Notes under the pieces: generated by a model
Told to the model about the DNA's origin: nothing
What the model saw: only the letters and a program-made list of their open reading frames with translations
Databases searched by the model: none
Source of the DNA: Glaciecola siphonariae
GTDB lineage: Bacteria > Pseudomonadota > Gammaproteobacteria > Enterobacterales > Alteromonadaceae
DNA: 64,000 nucleotides
NCBI RefSeq assembly: GCF_042652645.1
Contig: NZ_JBHSGU010000001.1
Coordinates: 243,729-307,728 of the forward strand
Direction: 5' to 3'
Shown here: piece after piece, positions 6,173-14,602 of the stretch
How the letters are laid out: each line of letters starts with the position of its first letter
Numbering within the stretch: the first letter of the stretch is position 1
Made by a program: the position numbers and the translations under genes

Positions 6173-8905
6173 TTATGCTTTTGCCAGACCTCGCAGTACA
6201 TAATGCAAAATACCGCCATGCTGATAGTATTCCCACTCACTGTTGGTATCTATTCGGACTTTTACCTCAAACTCCACGCTCTCACCATTTGCACGAGTTG
6301 CCGTTACTGTAATGCGTTTAGGGCGTTCCTCTAAGCTTGAAAAGCTGAAGCTCTCTTCGCCTGTAAGCTCGTAAGTCTCGGCACTTTCTTGCGGCATAAA
6401 TTCAAGCGGTAACACACCAAAACCCACTAAGTTCGAGCGATGGATACGCTCATAGCTTGATGCAATTACTACGTTTATGCCCAGCAACTTGGTGCCCTTT
6501 GCCGCCCAATCACGCGATGAACCTGTGCCATATTCTTTGCCCGCCAATACAATCAGCGGCGTACCGCTTTGCTTATACTTCATTGCAGCATCGTAAATAC
6601 TGCACGCCTCGTCATCTGGGAAGTAGGTGGTATAACCGCCTTCAGTGCCCGGCGCTAGCTGGTTTTTTAAGCGCACATTGGCAAACGTACCGCGCATCAT
6701 CACTTCATGATTGCCCCTTCGAGAGCCTAAGGAATTGAAGTCTTTTTTCGTCACACCTTGTGCGACTAAATACTCTCCGGCAGGGGTGCTTTCACCGATG
6801 GCGCCTGCCGGTGATATATGGTCAGTGGTAATAGAGTCGCCCACCTTCACGATGCATCTGGCATCCACCACGCTGGGTATATCGGCCGCTTCGTTCGTCA
6901 TGCCTTCAAAATAGGGAGGGTTTTTCACATAGGTCGACTCAGGCCAGCTGTAGGTTTCCCCCTCAGGCACCGACAAGGCGCGCCATTGCTCTGTACCTTC
7001 AAACACATCTTGATAGCGGCTTTGATACATATCAGCCGATAAGGATTTGAGTACCAAATCATTAATTTCATTTTGTGTTGGCCAAATGTCTTTCAAATAC
7101 ACCGCATTATTGTCGCTATCAAACCCTAGGGGCTCTTTGTCGATATCAATGGCCATACTGCCAGCTAATGCATAAGCGACTACCAGAGGTGGCGAGGCGA
7201 GATAATTAGCTCTTACGTCTTGGTGAATACGGCCCTCAAAATTTCGATTTCCCGAGAGTACCGAGCATGCGGTTAGCTTACCCTCGTTTATCGCTTTGCT
7301 GACAACTTCTGGCAGCGGGCCGGAATTTCCAATACACGTTGTACAACCAAAGCCCACTAAATCAAAACCTAACTCCTCTAGTGGGTCCATCAATCCTGCT
7401 TTTTCAAGATAGGCGGGCACAACTTGCGAGCCCGGTGCTAGGGAAGTTTTTACCCAAGGTTTTGGCTTTAATCCCTTAGCTAAGGCTTTTTGTGCGACCA
7501 AGCCTGCCGCTACCATCACCGCTGGGTTTGAGGTGTTTGTGCATGATGTGATCGCGGCGATAACAACATCGCCATGCTTGAGGGTGCAATCCTCACCGTT
7601 GATGGTGATGCTTACAGATTCCGACGCATTGTCTTTACCCACAGCTGTCGCACCACCCTCATCAGCAAAGCGCGACACAGTCTCGTCTTCGAGCTCTATG
7701 CCTAAAATCTGCATGTGTTTAACAAACTCGCCCTTAGCATCGCTTAATGAGATTCTGTCTTGAGGACGTTTCGGCCCAGCAATACTTGGTACCACATTAC
7801 CCATATCGAGTTTTAAGGTGTCGCTGTACTGTGCTGGCTTTTCGCCCTGTTCGCGCCACATGCCTTGTGCTTTAGCATAGGCCTTAACAATGTCGATTTG
7901 CGCTGCATCTCGTCCACTTAATTCCATATAGCGCAGCGTTTCTTCATCAATAGGGAATATCCCGCAGGTAGCGCCGTATTCTGGTGCCATGTTGGCTATG
8001 GTAGCGCGATCTGCCAGAGGTAAATTGGCTAAACCATCGCCATAAAATTCCACAAATTTTCCAACAACACCCTTTTCTCTTAAGCGCTGAGTGACGGTGA
8101 GGACTAAGTCGGTTGCACTCGCCCCTTCTTTAAGCTTTCCGGTAAGTTCAAACCCAACAACTTCAGGTAGCAACATACTGATAGGTTGGCCAAGCATCGC
8201 AGCCTCAGCCTCAATGCCGCCTACTCCCCAGCCTAGTACGCCTAAACCATTGATCATGGTGGTATGAGAGTCGGTGCCAACAAGGGTGTCAGGATAAAGT
8301 GCAGCAGGCTCATCTGAGCTTTGCTCGCCCTGCATCACAACACTGGCCAAATACTCAAGATTCACTTGGTGCACAATACCTGTGCCAGGCGGAACAACTT
8401 TGAAGTTTGAAAACGCTTTCTGTCCCCAGCGCAAAAACTGATAGCGTTCTTGATTACGCTCAAATTCAACGCTTGTGTTTTTTTCTAAAGCGTCTGCCGT
8501 GCCGAAATGATCAACCATCACAGAATGGTCAATTACCAAATCTACCGGGACCTGTGGATTAATGGACTGCGCGTCGCCCCCTAGGGCAACAACTGCATCT
8601 CGCATGGCGGCTAAATCAACAATGGCAGGGACCCCAGTAAAATCTTGCAAAACGACTCGCGCCGGCGTGAAGGCAACCTGCTCTAATGGTTTAGCTTTTG
8701 GATCCCAAGCGCATATCGCCTCAATGTCTTGGGCACTTACATGTAAACTGTCTTCGTTTCGTAGTAAGTTCTCTAATAAAATTTTCATGCAGTAGGGGAG
8801 GCTTTGGATCTTATCCTGCTTGGGCAAGCGAGTAATATCAAAAATCGTATACTGCTTACTGGCAACGGTTAGTTGTCGCTTGGTATGAAAGCTGTTGTTA
8901 CTCAT
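6173..8905 (-). CDS. acnA: Aconitate hydratase A (aconitase)
   Basis: A 910-residue AcnA/IRP-type aconitase, which isomerises citrate and isocitrate in the TCA cycle using a [4Fe-4S] cluster in the cytoplasm. Cluster motifs are visible: ITSCTNTSNP and GFGCTTCIGNSGPL. Other landmarks are LVGTDSHTTMINGLGVLGWG and the C-terminal swivel domain with DSITTDHISPAGAI, GTGSSRDWAAKG and an SSYERIHRSNLVGFGVLPLEF-type segment. AAGGAG lies 5 bases before the ATG, supporting the start. The length is close to E. coli AcnA (891). It is monocistronic with its own terminator; no prp genes lie nearby, so AcnA rather than AcnD is favoured. Confidence 0.95.
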   Translation of the reverse strand: MSNNSFHTKRQLTVASKQYTIFDITRLPKQDKIQSLPYCMKILLENLLRNEDSLHVSAQDIEAICAWDPKAKPLEQVAFTPARVVLQDFTGVPAIVDLAAMRDAVVALGGDAQSINPQVPVDLVIDHSVMVDHFGTADALEKNTSVEFERNQERYQFLRWGQKAFSNFKVVPPGTGIVHQVNLEYLASVVMQGEQSSDEPAALYPDTLVGTDSHTTMINGLGVLGWGVGGIEAEAAMLGQPISMLLPEVVGFELTGKLKEGASATDLVLTVTQRLREKGVVGKFVEFYGDGLANLPLADRATIANMAPEYGATCGIFPIDEETLRYMELSGRDAAQIDIVKAYAKAQGMWREQGEKPAQYSDTLKLDMGNVVPSIAGPKRPQDRISLSDAKGEFVKHMQILGIELEDETVSRFADEGGATAVGKDNASESVSITINGEDCTLKHGDVVIAAITSCTNTSNPAVMVAAGLVAQKALAKGLKPKPWVKTSLAPGSQVVPAYLEKAGLMDPLEELGFDLVGFGCTTCIGNSGPLPEVVSKAINEGKLTACSVLSGNRNFEGRIHQDVRANYLASPPLVVAYALAGSMAIDIDKEPLGFDSDNNAVYLKDIWPTQNEINDLVLKSLSADMYQSRYQDVFEGTEQWRALSVPEGETYSWPESTYVKNPPYFEGMTNEAADIPSVVDARCIVKVGDSITTDHISPAGAIGESTPAGEYLVAQGVTKKDFNSLGSRRGNHEVMMRGTFANVRLKNQLAPGTEGGYTTYFPDDEACSIYDAAMKYKQSGTPLIVLAGKEYGTGSSRDWAAKGTKLLGINVVIASSYERIHRSNLVGFGVLPLEFMPQESAETYELTGEESFSFSSLEERPKRITVTATRANGESVEFEVKVRIDTNSEWEYYQHGGILHYVLRGLAKA

Positions 8906-9190
8906 GTTGTCTCCTTACACTTATGGCGAAAACGAATTCGCACTATGTTGAATTTTTATACGAAAGCGCAATGCTCATAGCTCACTTAACTTATGCGTTA
9001 GTATAGGCATAAATGCTTAGGCAACTCATTAACAGGGCGTTGATGCTGGACGTATGGGGCTAAATGTTTAAAAAATCACCACATATCAACTTCGTCGATG
9101 CCTTAAGTCGTCATTTTACCTAAAGATTTCACGCCCAAACGCGATAACCAAAAGATGGAAGTCGGAAAAATATTGGGAAAGGTAAAATAC

Positions 9191-10045
9191 ATGTTTAAAA
9201 ACTCCCTTATTGGCCTCTCACTCGCTTCGTTATTGACTATTTGTTCACACGCTCACAGCGCAACATACAAGATCAGAAACTTAGACGGTGGGAAAGAAGA
9301 GATCGCAGCGAAAATTCTTAAGCTTGCCTTGAGTAAGGTAGAGCCCTCGGTCGAATTAGTACAACACGATGAAGTGATGACCGAAGGTCGTCTTATGCAG
9401 GCGATTGAAGAAAATGAGATTGATATTCTCTGGGCAGGGGCGGCAAAAGATAAAGAGGAGAGGATGCTCACGGTGCGCATACCCATATTAAAGGGACTGT
9501 TGGGACATCGCATATTTATTATTCGTAAAGAAGACAAAGCGCGTTTCGAAAGTATCAAAACACGGGCGGATTTAGACAAGTTTTTTGCCGGACAAGGCAC
9601 ATTTTGGGGCGATACTAAAGTCTTGCAGCATGCCAAGCTACCCACCGTTACGACTATCAAATACGAAAACCATTTTCCTATGTTAGAAGGTGGGCGCTTC
9701 GACTATTTTCCGCGGGCTGTGCATGAGCCGTGGACCGAGGTAGAAACTCACGCAGATTTAAATTTGATGGTTGACCAAACCGTGATGCTCATTTACCCCT
9801 ACGCCATGTGGTTTTTTGTGAATAAAGACAATCAGGCATTGCACGACAAAATCTATAAGGGCTTTGAAATGGCCATAGCAGACGGCAGCTATGATGAGCT
9901 TTTCTTCTCTATCCCCATGATAAAAGAGGCTCTGGAAAATGCTAATTTAGCCGACAGAGTGGTGTTTAAGTTAGAGAATCCTTATATGCATCCTGATACC
10001 CCAACCGACAGAAAAGAGTTTTGGTTAAATATTAATGATTTATGA
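9191..10045 (+). CDS. Periplasmic solute-binding protein (family-3-like)
   Basis: A 284-residue secreted protein: signal peptide MFKNSLIGLSLASLLTICSH followed by A-H-S-A, then an alpha/beta substrate-binding domain with EIDILWAGAAKDKEERML and a hinge-like PYAMWFFVNKDN segment typical of polar amino acid-type (SBP_bac_3) folds. The frame opens at 9155, but the Met at 9191 sits at the signal peptide start with AAAGG eight bases upstream. No ABC permease genes are near; the next gene is a chemoreceptor, suggesting a role as the ligand-binding partner of a sensory system rather than a transporter. The ligand is unknown. Confidence 0.75.
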   Translation: MFKNSLIGLSLASLLTICSHAHSATYKIRNLDGGKEEIAAKILKLALSKVEPSVELVQHDEVMTEGRLMQAIEENEIDILWAGAAKDKEERMLTVRIPILKGLLGHRIFIIRKEDKARFESIKTRADLDKFFAGQGTFWGDTKVLQHAKLPTVTTIKYENHFPMLEGGRFDYFPRAVHEPWTEVETHADLNLMVDQTVMLIYPYAMWFFVNKDNQALHDKIYKGFEMAIADGSYDELFFSIPMIKEALENANLADRVVFKLENPYMHPDTPTDRKEFWLNINDL

Positions 10046-10148
10046 AGGCACGCACCCGACATCTGCTTTAAAGATTGCGCTTAATTTGAAGTTAGAAAAA
10101 GCGCTTGTGCCTGCCAACTACCGAATGCAAACCGTGGAAGTAAACTAA
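10035..10148 (+). other. 37-codon ORF bridging the binding-protein and chemoreceptor genes
   Basis: An ATG at 10035 inside the last codons of the binding-protein gene opens a 37-residue frame (MIYEGTHPTSALKIALNL then KLEKALVPANYRMQTVEVN) whose TAA at 10146-10148 overlaps the chemoreceptor ATG at 10148. It looks amphipathic and coding-like, but may be a frameshifted tail or remnant of another gene. It also contains the chemoreceptor ribosome site (TGGAAG). No family is recognised. Confidence 0.3.
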
Positions 10149-11641
10149 TGAAGTCAATTCAACACAAATCTATGCTGATCATGTCAGCGGCCTCACTCGC
10201 AATCATGCTGATTGTTTTCTCTATTGGCTATGCCCTCGCATCGAACTATTTTGCAAATCAGCTAGAAGAAAATATTCAAGACTCCAAAGACTCGCTGAGC
10301 ATCGTGTTAATGGAGCCGATATTTTCTTACGACACAGGCCTCAGTGAGAATATTGTGCAGTCTTTTGTCAAATACCCACACATCAAGGAAATTAGAATCT
10401 TTGATCATCGCGGCAAACCTATTGGGCAAGCCGCTGATTCTGATACCAAGGGCAGTGAAGACTATGTTCGAACCGACGCGGTTGATATTTTTTATGAAGG
10501 TAGTAAAAAAATCGGCTATCTTGAAATTGAATATCGCATGGACAGTAATCACGGTTTACTGAACGCTGCGAAGCTATTGGTTGGGCTCACTATTCTTGCG
10601 CTATTGGTCACGCTGTCTATTGCTAATTGGTTTGTACTTAAGACTTATGTAGTTAAACCCATCAACCTTGTGACCACAGCAATGCTTGACATAACCAAAG
10701 GCGGCGGCGACTTATCTCGCACGCTCACAATTAAACGTGATGATGAGGTTGGGCGGCTTGCTGATGTATTTAATGGGTTTATTCAGAATCTGCATGGCTT
10801 GGTAAGCAATATCGTACAATCAGCCGACCAACTTACCGAATGTTCAGTTGAAATTAAGCGAAATGCAGAATCGAACAATTCAGTGACCCAGCACCAAATC
10901 GCAGAAATTGAAAAGGTAGCCATTGCGCTTTCCGAATTGCAAAACGCGGCGGAGGAAGTTGCAACCAACGCTGGCATTACATCTGAAAAAACTGAAAGCT
11001 GCAATAAATTGGCAATAGGCGGGAACGATATTGTTAAGCATACCGCTAGTGAAATTCACTCGCTAAGTGCGGTGATTGGACAAACTTCAGATAAACTAGG
11101 ACACCTCAAAGAGAAGAGCGACCTCATTAGCACTGTTTTAGAAGTGATTAAGGGCATAGCTGAACAAACCAATCTGTTAGCACTGAACGCGGCGATTGAA
11201 GCAGCCCGTGCGGGGGAACAAGGTAGAGGCTTTGCCGTTGTTGCAGATGAAGTAAGAGCGCTAGCCCAGCGTACGCAGGATTCCACCTCTGAAATTGAGA
11301 CCATCATTACCGACTTACAAGTATCTTCTGAAGACGCGAATCAGTTAATGAATGATACCCGTCAGAATGTGGACAAAACGATGGAGAATTCGACAAGAGC
11401 GATTGATGCGCTCCAAGAGATTATCGAGAACGTCAAAACCATCAACGATATGAATACCCAAGTCGCATCGGCGACTCAGCAAGAAAAATTAGTGACACAG
11501 TCGGTCAGTAAAAATATTGAAGGTTTTAGAGAGATAACCGCATCGGTTGTGGACAACGCGGCGAATGTAAAAGCGCTCAGTGATACGCTCGACTCGCTAA
11601 GTCATGGCATAAAAAATGACTTATCGATGTTCAAACTATAA
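10148..11641 (+). CDS. Methyl-accepting chemotaxis protein
   Basis: A 497-residue chemoreceptor. It has an N-terminal membrane segment (about residues 10-31), a small periplasmic sensor of about 105 residues, a second membrane segment (about 139-162), a HAMP linker with VVKPINLVTTAM, and a long cytoplasmic coiled-coil signalling domain. The hairpin tip EQTNLLALNAAIEAARAG followed by EQGRGFAVVADEVRALAQRT (about residues 339-376) is the CheA/CheW-binding signature. There is no C-terminal CheR-tethering pentapeptide. It follows a periplasmic binding protein gene with only ~100 bases between, so it probably senses the ligand-loaded binding protein. The RBS TGGAAG lies 7 bases before the ATG. Confidence 0.93.
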   Translation: MKSIQHKSMLIMSAASLAIMLIVFSIGYALASNYFANQLEENIQDSKDSLSIVLMEPIFSYDTGLSENIVQSFVKYPHIKEIRIFDHRGKPIGQAADSDTKGSEDYVRTDAVDIFYEGSKKIGYLEIEYRMDSNHGLLNAAKLLVGLTILALLVTLSIANWFVLKTYVVKPINLVTTAMLDITKGGGDLSRTLTIKRDDEVGRLADVFNGFIQNLHGLVSNIVQSADQLTECSVEIKRNAESNNSVTQHQIAEIEKVAIALSELQNAAEEVATNAGITSEKTESCNKLAIGGNDIVKHTASEIHSLSAVIGQTSDKLGHLKEKSDLISTVLEVIKGIAEQTNLLALNAAIEAARAGEQGRGFAVVADEVRALAQRTQDSTSEIETIITDLQVSSEDANQLMNDTRQNVDKTMENSTRAIDALQEIIENVKTINDMNTQVASATQQEKLVTQSVSKNIEGFREITASVVDNAANVKALSDTLDSLSHGIKNDLSMFKL

Positions 11642-11732
11642 ATTCGAAACAAGTCTCTAATGAACCTCAGGTCATGATAAGAAACAGCGTCCAGCACTGA
11701 TGGTAGCTATAACTGAGGGTAACCATATAAAC

Positions 11733-11760
11733 AAAAAACCAGCACGAGTGCTGGTTTTTT
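11733..11760. terminator. Bidirectional terminator between the chemoreceptor gene and atpC
   Basis: A stem AAAAAACCAGCAC/GTGCTGGTTTTTT with a minimal loop and T-runs on both strands, positioned between convergent genes. Confidence 0.88.
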
Positions 11761-11787
11761 TATTTGTTCGGTAGTTGTGGGCTAGCT

Positions 11788-12201
11788 TTATTTACGTAGT
11801 TTCTTAATCAAGCGTAACTGCGCAATTGCTTCGGCAAGCTCAATGGCTGCTTCCGCATAGTCAAACTCACCACCACCATTTGCAATCTGCTGTTCAGCAT
11901 GCTTTTTAGCTTCTAGCGCTGCTGATTCATCCAAGTCTTCGGCGCGCACAGCCGTGTCTGCTAACACTGTGATGGTGCTAGGCTGAACTTCCAATACACC
12001 GCCAGCAACATAAATGAGTTCTTCTTCACCATGTTCTTTTACGACGCGCACCATGCCTGGCAGAATGCCTGTGATAAGCGGGGCGTGACCAGGATAAATA
12101 CCTAATTCACCTTCGCTACCAGTAACCTGAATGCGCTCGACCAGGCCAGAGAAAATCGCTGCCTCAGCACTTACTACATCCAAGTGAACGGTCATTGCCA
12201 T
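11788..12201 (-). CDS. atpC: F1 ATP synthase epsilon subunit
   Basis: A 137-residue epsilon subunit of F1, part of the central stalk and inhibitory regulator of ATP hydrolysis. The beta-sandwich region carries VTGSEGELGIYPGHAPLIT and YVAGGVLEVQP, and the C-terminal helical hairpin carries AIAQLRLIKKL. The frame opens at 12228, but MAMTVHLDVVSAE at 12201 matches the E. coli start and has AGGAG seven bases upstream. It is the last gene of the atp operon, separated from atpD by a stable hairpin (12222-12251). Confidence 0.95.
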   Translation of the reverse strand: MAMTVHLDVVSAEAAIFSGLVERIQVTGSEGELGIYPGHAPLITGILPGMVRVVKEHGEEELIYVAGGVLEVQPSTITVLADTAVRAEDLDESAALEAKKHAEQQIANGGGEFDYAEAAIELAEAIAQLRLIKKLRK

Positions 12202-12221
12202 GTTGGGTCTCCTAGATTGTG

Positions 12222-12251
12222 GGCTCACGTTTGTATTAACTAACGTGAGCC
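12222..12251 (-). other. Intercistronic hairpin between atpD and atpC
   Basis: A perfect 10-bp stem GGCTCACGTT/AACGTGAGCC with a 10-base loop lies in the short atpD-atpC spacer. There is no T-run after it, so it is not a standard terminator; it may stabilise the upstream message or tune atpC output. Confidence 0.6.
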
Positions 12252-12262
12252 ACTATCAGTAT

Positions 12263-13654
12263 TTACTTCTTCGCTTTATTCGCTTTCTCAGCAGCTTCTT
12301 CGATTGAACCTACCATGTAGAATGCCTGCTCTGGTAGATGATCAAACTCACCTTCAAGAATGCCCTTAAAGCCTGCAATTGTGTCTTTAAGCGACACATA
12401 CTTACCAGGAGAACCTGTAAATACTTCTGCTACGAAGAATGGTTGCGATAAGAAGCGCTGAATTTTACGGGCGCGTGATACCGTCAACTTATCTTCTTCA
12501 GATAGCTCGTCCATACCCAAAATTGCGATGATGTCTTTTAGCTCTTTATAACGCTGCAAGGTAGTTTGTACGCCCTGTGCAGTATCGTAGTGCTCCTGAC
12601 CAACTACTAGAGGGTCAAGCTGACGCGAGGTTGAATCCAAAGGGTCTACCGCAGGGTAAATACCTAAAGACGCAATATCACGAGACAATACAACGGTTGC
12701 ATCTAAGTGAGCAAAGGTTGTTGCAGGCGATGGGTCGGTCAAGTCATCCGCCGGTACGTATACCGCTTGAATTGATGTGATTGAACCGGTTTTGGTTGAA
12801 GTGATACGCTCTTGAAGCACACCCATTTCTTCAGCAAGTGTTGGCTGATAACCTACCGCCGATGGCATACGACCAAGCAAAGCAGATACTTCGGTACCGG
12901 CCAGTGTATAACGGTAGATATTATCTACGAAGAAAAGTACGTCACGACCTTCATCACGGAACTTCTCAGCCATCGTCAAACCCGTTAAGGCAACACGCAA
13001 ACGGTTTCCTGGTGGCTCGTTCATTTGGCCGTATACTAACGATACCTTATCAAGTACGTTAGACTCGTTCATTTCGTGATAGAAATCGTTACCTTCACGA
13101 GTACGCTCACCAACACCGGCGAACACTGAATAACCGCTGTGCTCAATGGCGATGTTACGGATTAGTTCCATCATGTTTACGGTTTTACCAACACCAGCAC
13201 CACCAAACAAACCTACTTTACCACCCTTTGCAAAGGGGCAAACCAAATCGATTACTTTGATGCCTGTCTCGAGTAATTCAACTGAACTTGATTGTTCTTC
13301 GTAGCTTGGCGCTTCGCGGTGAATCGACATACGCTCTTCTTCACCAATAGGGCCCGCTTCGTCGATAGGATTACCCAGAACGTCCATGATACGACCTAGG
13401 GTCGCAGTACCAACAGGTACTTGAATCGCTTCGCCTGTGTTATCTACTAAAAGATTACGACGTAAACCGTCGGTTGTGCCCATCGCAATTGAACGAACGA
13501 CACCGCCACCTAACTGTTGCTGTACTTCCAATACTAGCCCTGCTAAGTCACCTTCGGCCACTTTCAGTGCGTCGTATACACGTGGCACTGATGCTTGTGG
13601 AAATTCAATGTCCACAACCGCGCCTATGATTTGGACGACCTTACCTTGACTCAT
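12263..13654 (-). CDS. atpD: F1 ATP synthase beta subunit
   Basis: A 463-residue catalytic beta subunit. The Walker A loop GGAGVGKT, the GERTREGNDFYHEM catalytic Glu region, VLFFVDNIYRYTLAGTEVS (Walker B) and PSAVGYQPTLAEEMG are all present. It forms the alternating alpha3beta3 ring at the cytoplasmic face of the inner membrane. It starts with MSQGKVVQIIGAVVDIEF at the expected position and lies 31 bases after atpG. Confidence 0.98.
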   Translation of the reverse strand: MSQGKVVQIIGAVVDIEFPQASVPRVYDALKVAEGDLAGLVLEVQQQLGGGVVRSIAMGTTDGLRRNLLVDNTGEAIQVPVGTATLGRIMDVLGNPIDEAGPIGEEERMSIHREAPSYEEQSSSVELLETGIKVIDLVCPFAKGGKVGLFGGAGVGKTVNMMELIRNIAIEHSGYSVFAGVGERTREGNDFYHEMNESNVLDKVSLVYGQMNEPPGNRLRVALTGLTMAEKFRDEGRDVLFFVDNIYRYTLAGTEVSALLGRMPSAVGYQPTLAEEMGVLQERITSTKTGSITSIQAVYVPADDLTDPSPATTFAHLDATVVLSRDIASLGIYPAVDPLDSTSRQLDPLVVGQEHYDTAQGVQTTLQRYKELKDIIAILGMDELSEEDKLTVSRARKIQRFLSQPFFVAEVFTGSPGKYVSLKDTIAGFKGILEGEFDHLPEQAFYMVGSIEEAAEKANKAKK

Positions 13655-13685
13655 AATTTGTCCTCTTAAACTTAAAATTCTTTGC

Positions 13686-14546
13686 CTAAACCGCTGCTGC
13701 GCCGCTTACAATTTCACTAATTTCTTGTGTAATTGCTGCTTGGCGCGCCTTGTTGTATACCAATTGTAGATCGTCGATTAAGTTGCCGGCGTTGTCGGTA
13801 GCGGCTTTCATGGCTACCATTCTGGCTGCTTGCTCTGAGGCAACGTTCTCTACTACTGCTTGGTACACTTGGGATTCGATATATCGCACCATTAGTTGAT
13901 CCATAATCGCTTGTGGCTCTGGCTCGTATATATAATCCCAGCTATGTCTTGCTTCTGGTTCCTCTGATTTAGGCAAAGGTAATAACTGATTGATGACCGG
14001 TGTTTGCGTCATTGTGTTAACAAAATTATTGTAAACAATATAAATTTTGTCCAAATCGCCTTTGTCGTATTCGTTCAGAAGTGTTCGTACTACGCCCACT
14101 ACATCTTTAACGCTTGGCTTATCACCAAGGCCCGATGCTGAGGCCATCACTTTGCCGCCGAAGCGACCAAAAAAACTGACTGCTTTTGAGCCTAACGCCG
14201 CAAAGTGTAAACCTACATTTTGCTTCTGATATTCTCTAATACGCTCTGATACTGCTTTGAATTCGTTGGTATTCAAACCGCCGCAAAGGCCGCGATCTGT
14301 AGAAATCACAATAAACCCGACGTTCTTGACCTCTCGCTCTTCCAAATATGGATGACGATATTCAAGATTACCGTTTGCAATATGACCGATCACTTTAAGC
14401 ATATTTTGTGCATATGGACGACCAGAAGCCATTCGCTCCTGTGCGCGCTTCATTTTTGAAGCGGCAACCATCTCCATTGCACTGGTAATTTTTTGAGTAT
14501 TTTTAATACTCCCAATCTTACCTTTTATCTCTTTTCCGCTTGCCAT
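13686..14546 (-). CDS. atpG: F1 ATP synthase gamma subunit
   Basis: A 286-residue gamma subunit, the rotor shaft of F1. The N-terminal helix KIGSIKNTQKITSAMEMVAA followed by ASKMKRAQ, the central STDRGLCGGLNTN loop and the C-terminal helix with VYNKARQAAITQEISEIVSG are family hallmarks. It lies between atpA and atpD, as in all gammaproteobacterial atp operons. Confidence 0.97.
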   Translation of the reverse strand: MASGKEIKGKIGSIKNTQKITSAMEMVAASKMKRAQERMASGRPYAQNMLKVIGHIANGNLEYRHPYLEEREVKNVGFIVISTDRGLCGGLNTNEFKAVSERIREYQKQNVGLHFAALGSKAVSFFGRFGGKVMASASGLGDKPSVKDVVGVVRTLLNEYDKGDLDKIYIVYNNFVNTMTQTPVINQLLPLPKSEEPEARHSWDYIYEPEPQAIMDQLMVRYIESQVYQAVVENVASEQAARMVAMKAATDNAGNLIDDLQLVYNKARQAAITQEISEIVSGAAAV

Positions 14547-14602
14547 GACTAAAATCTCCGATTAATTACAACGCACCCCGCAACAAAGGCGGGGTAGATT
14601 GA

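Noticed and set aside
9155..9190. Binding-protein start at 9155
   Set aside because: It would put 12 residues in front of a normal signal peptide and has no better ribosome site.
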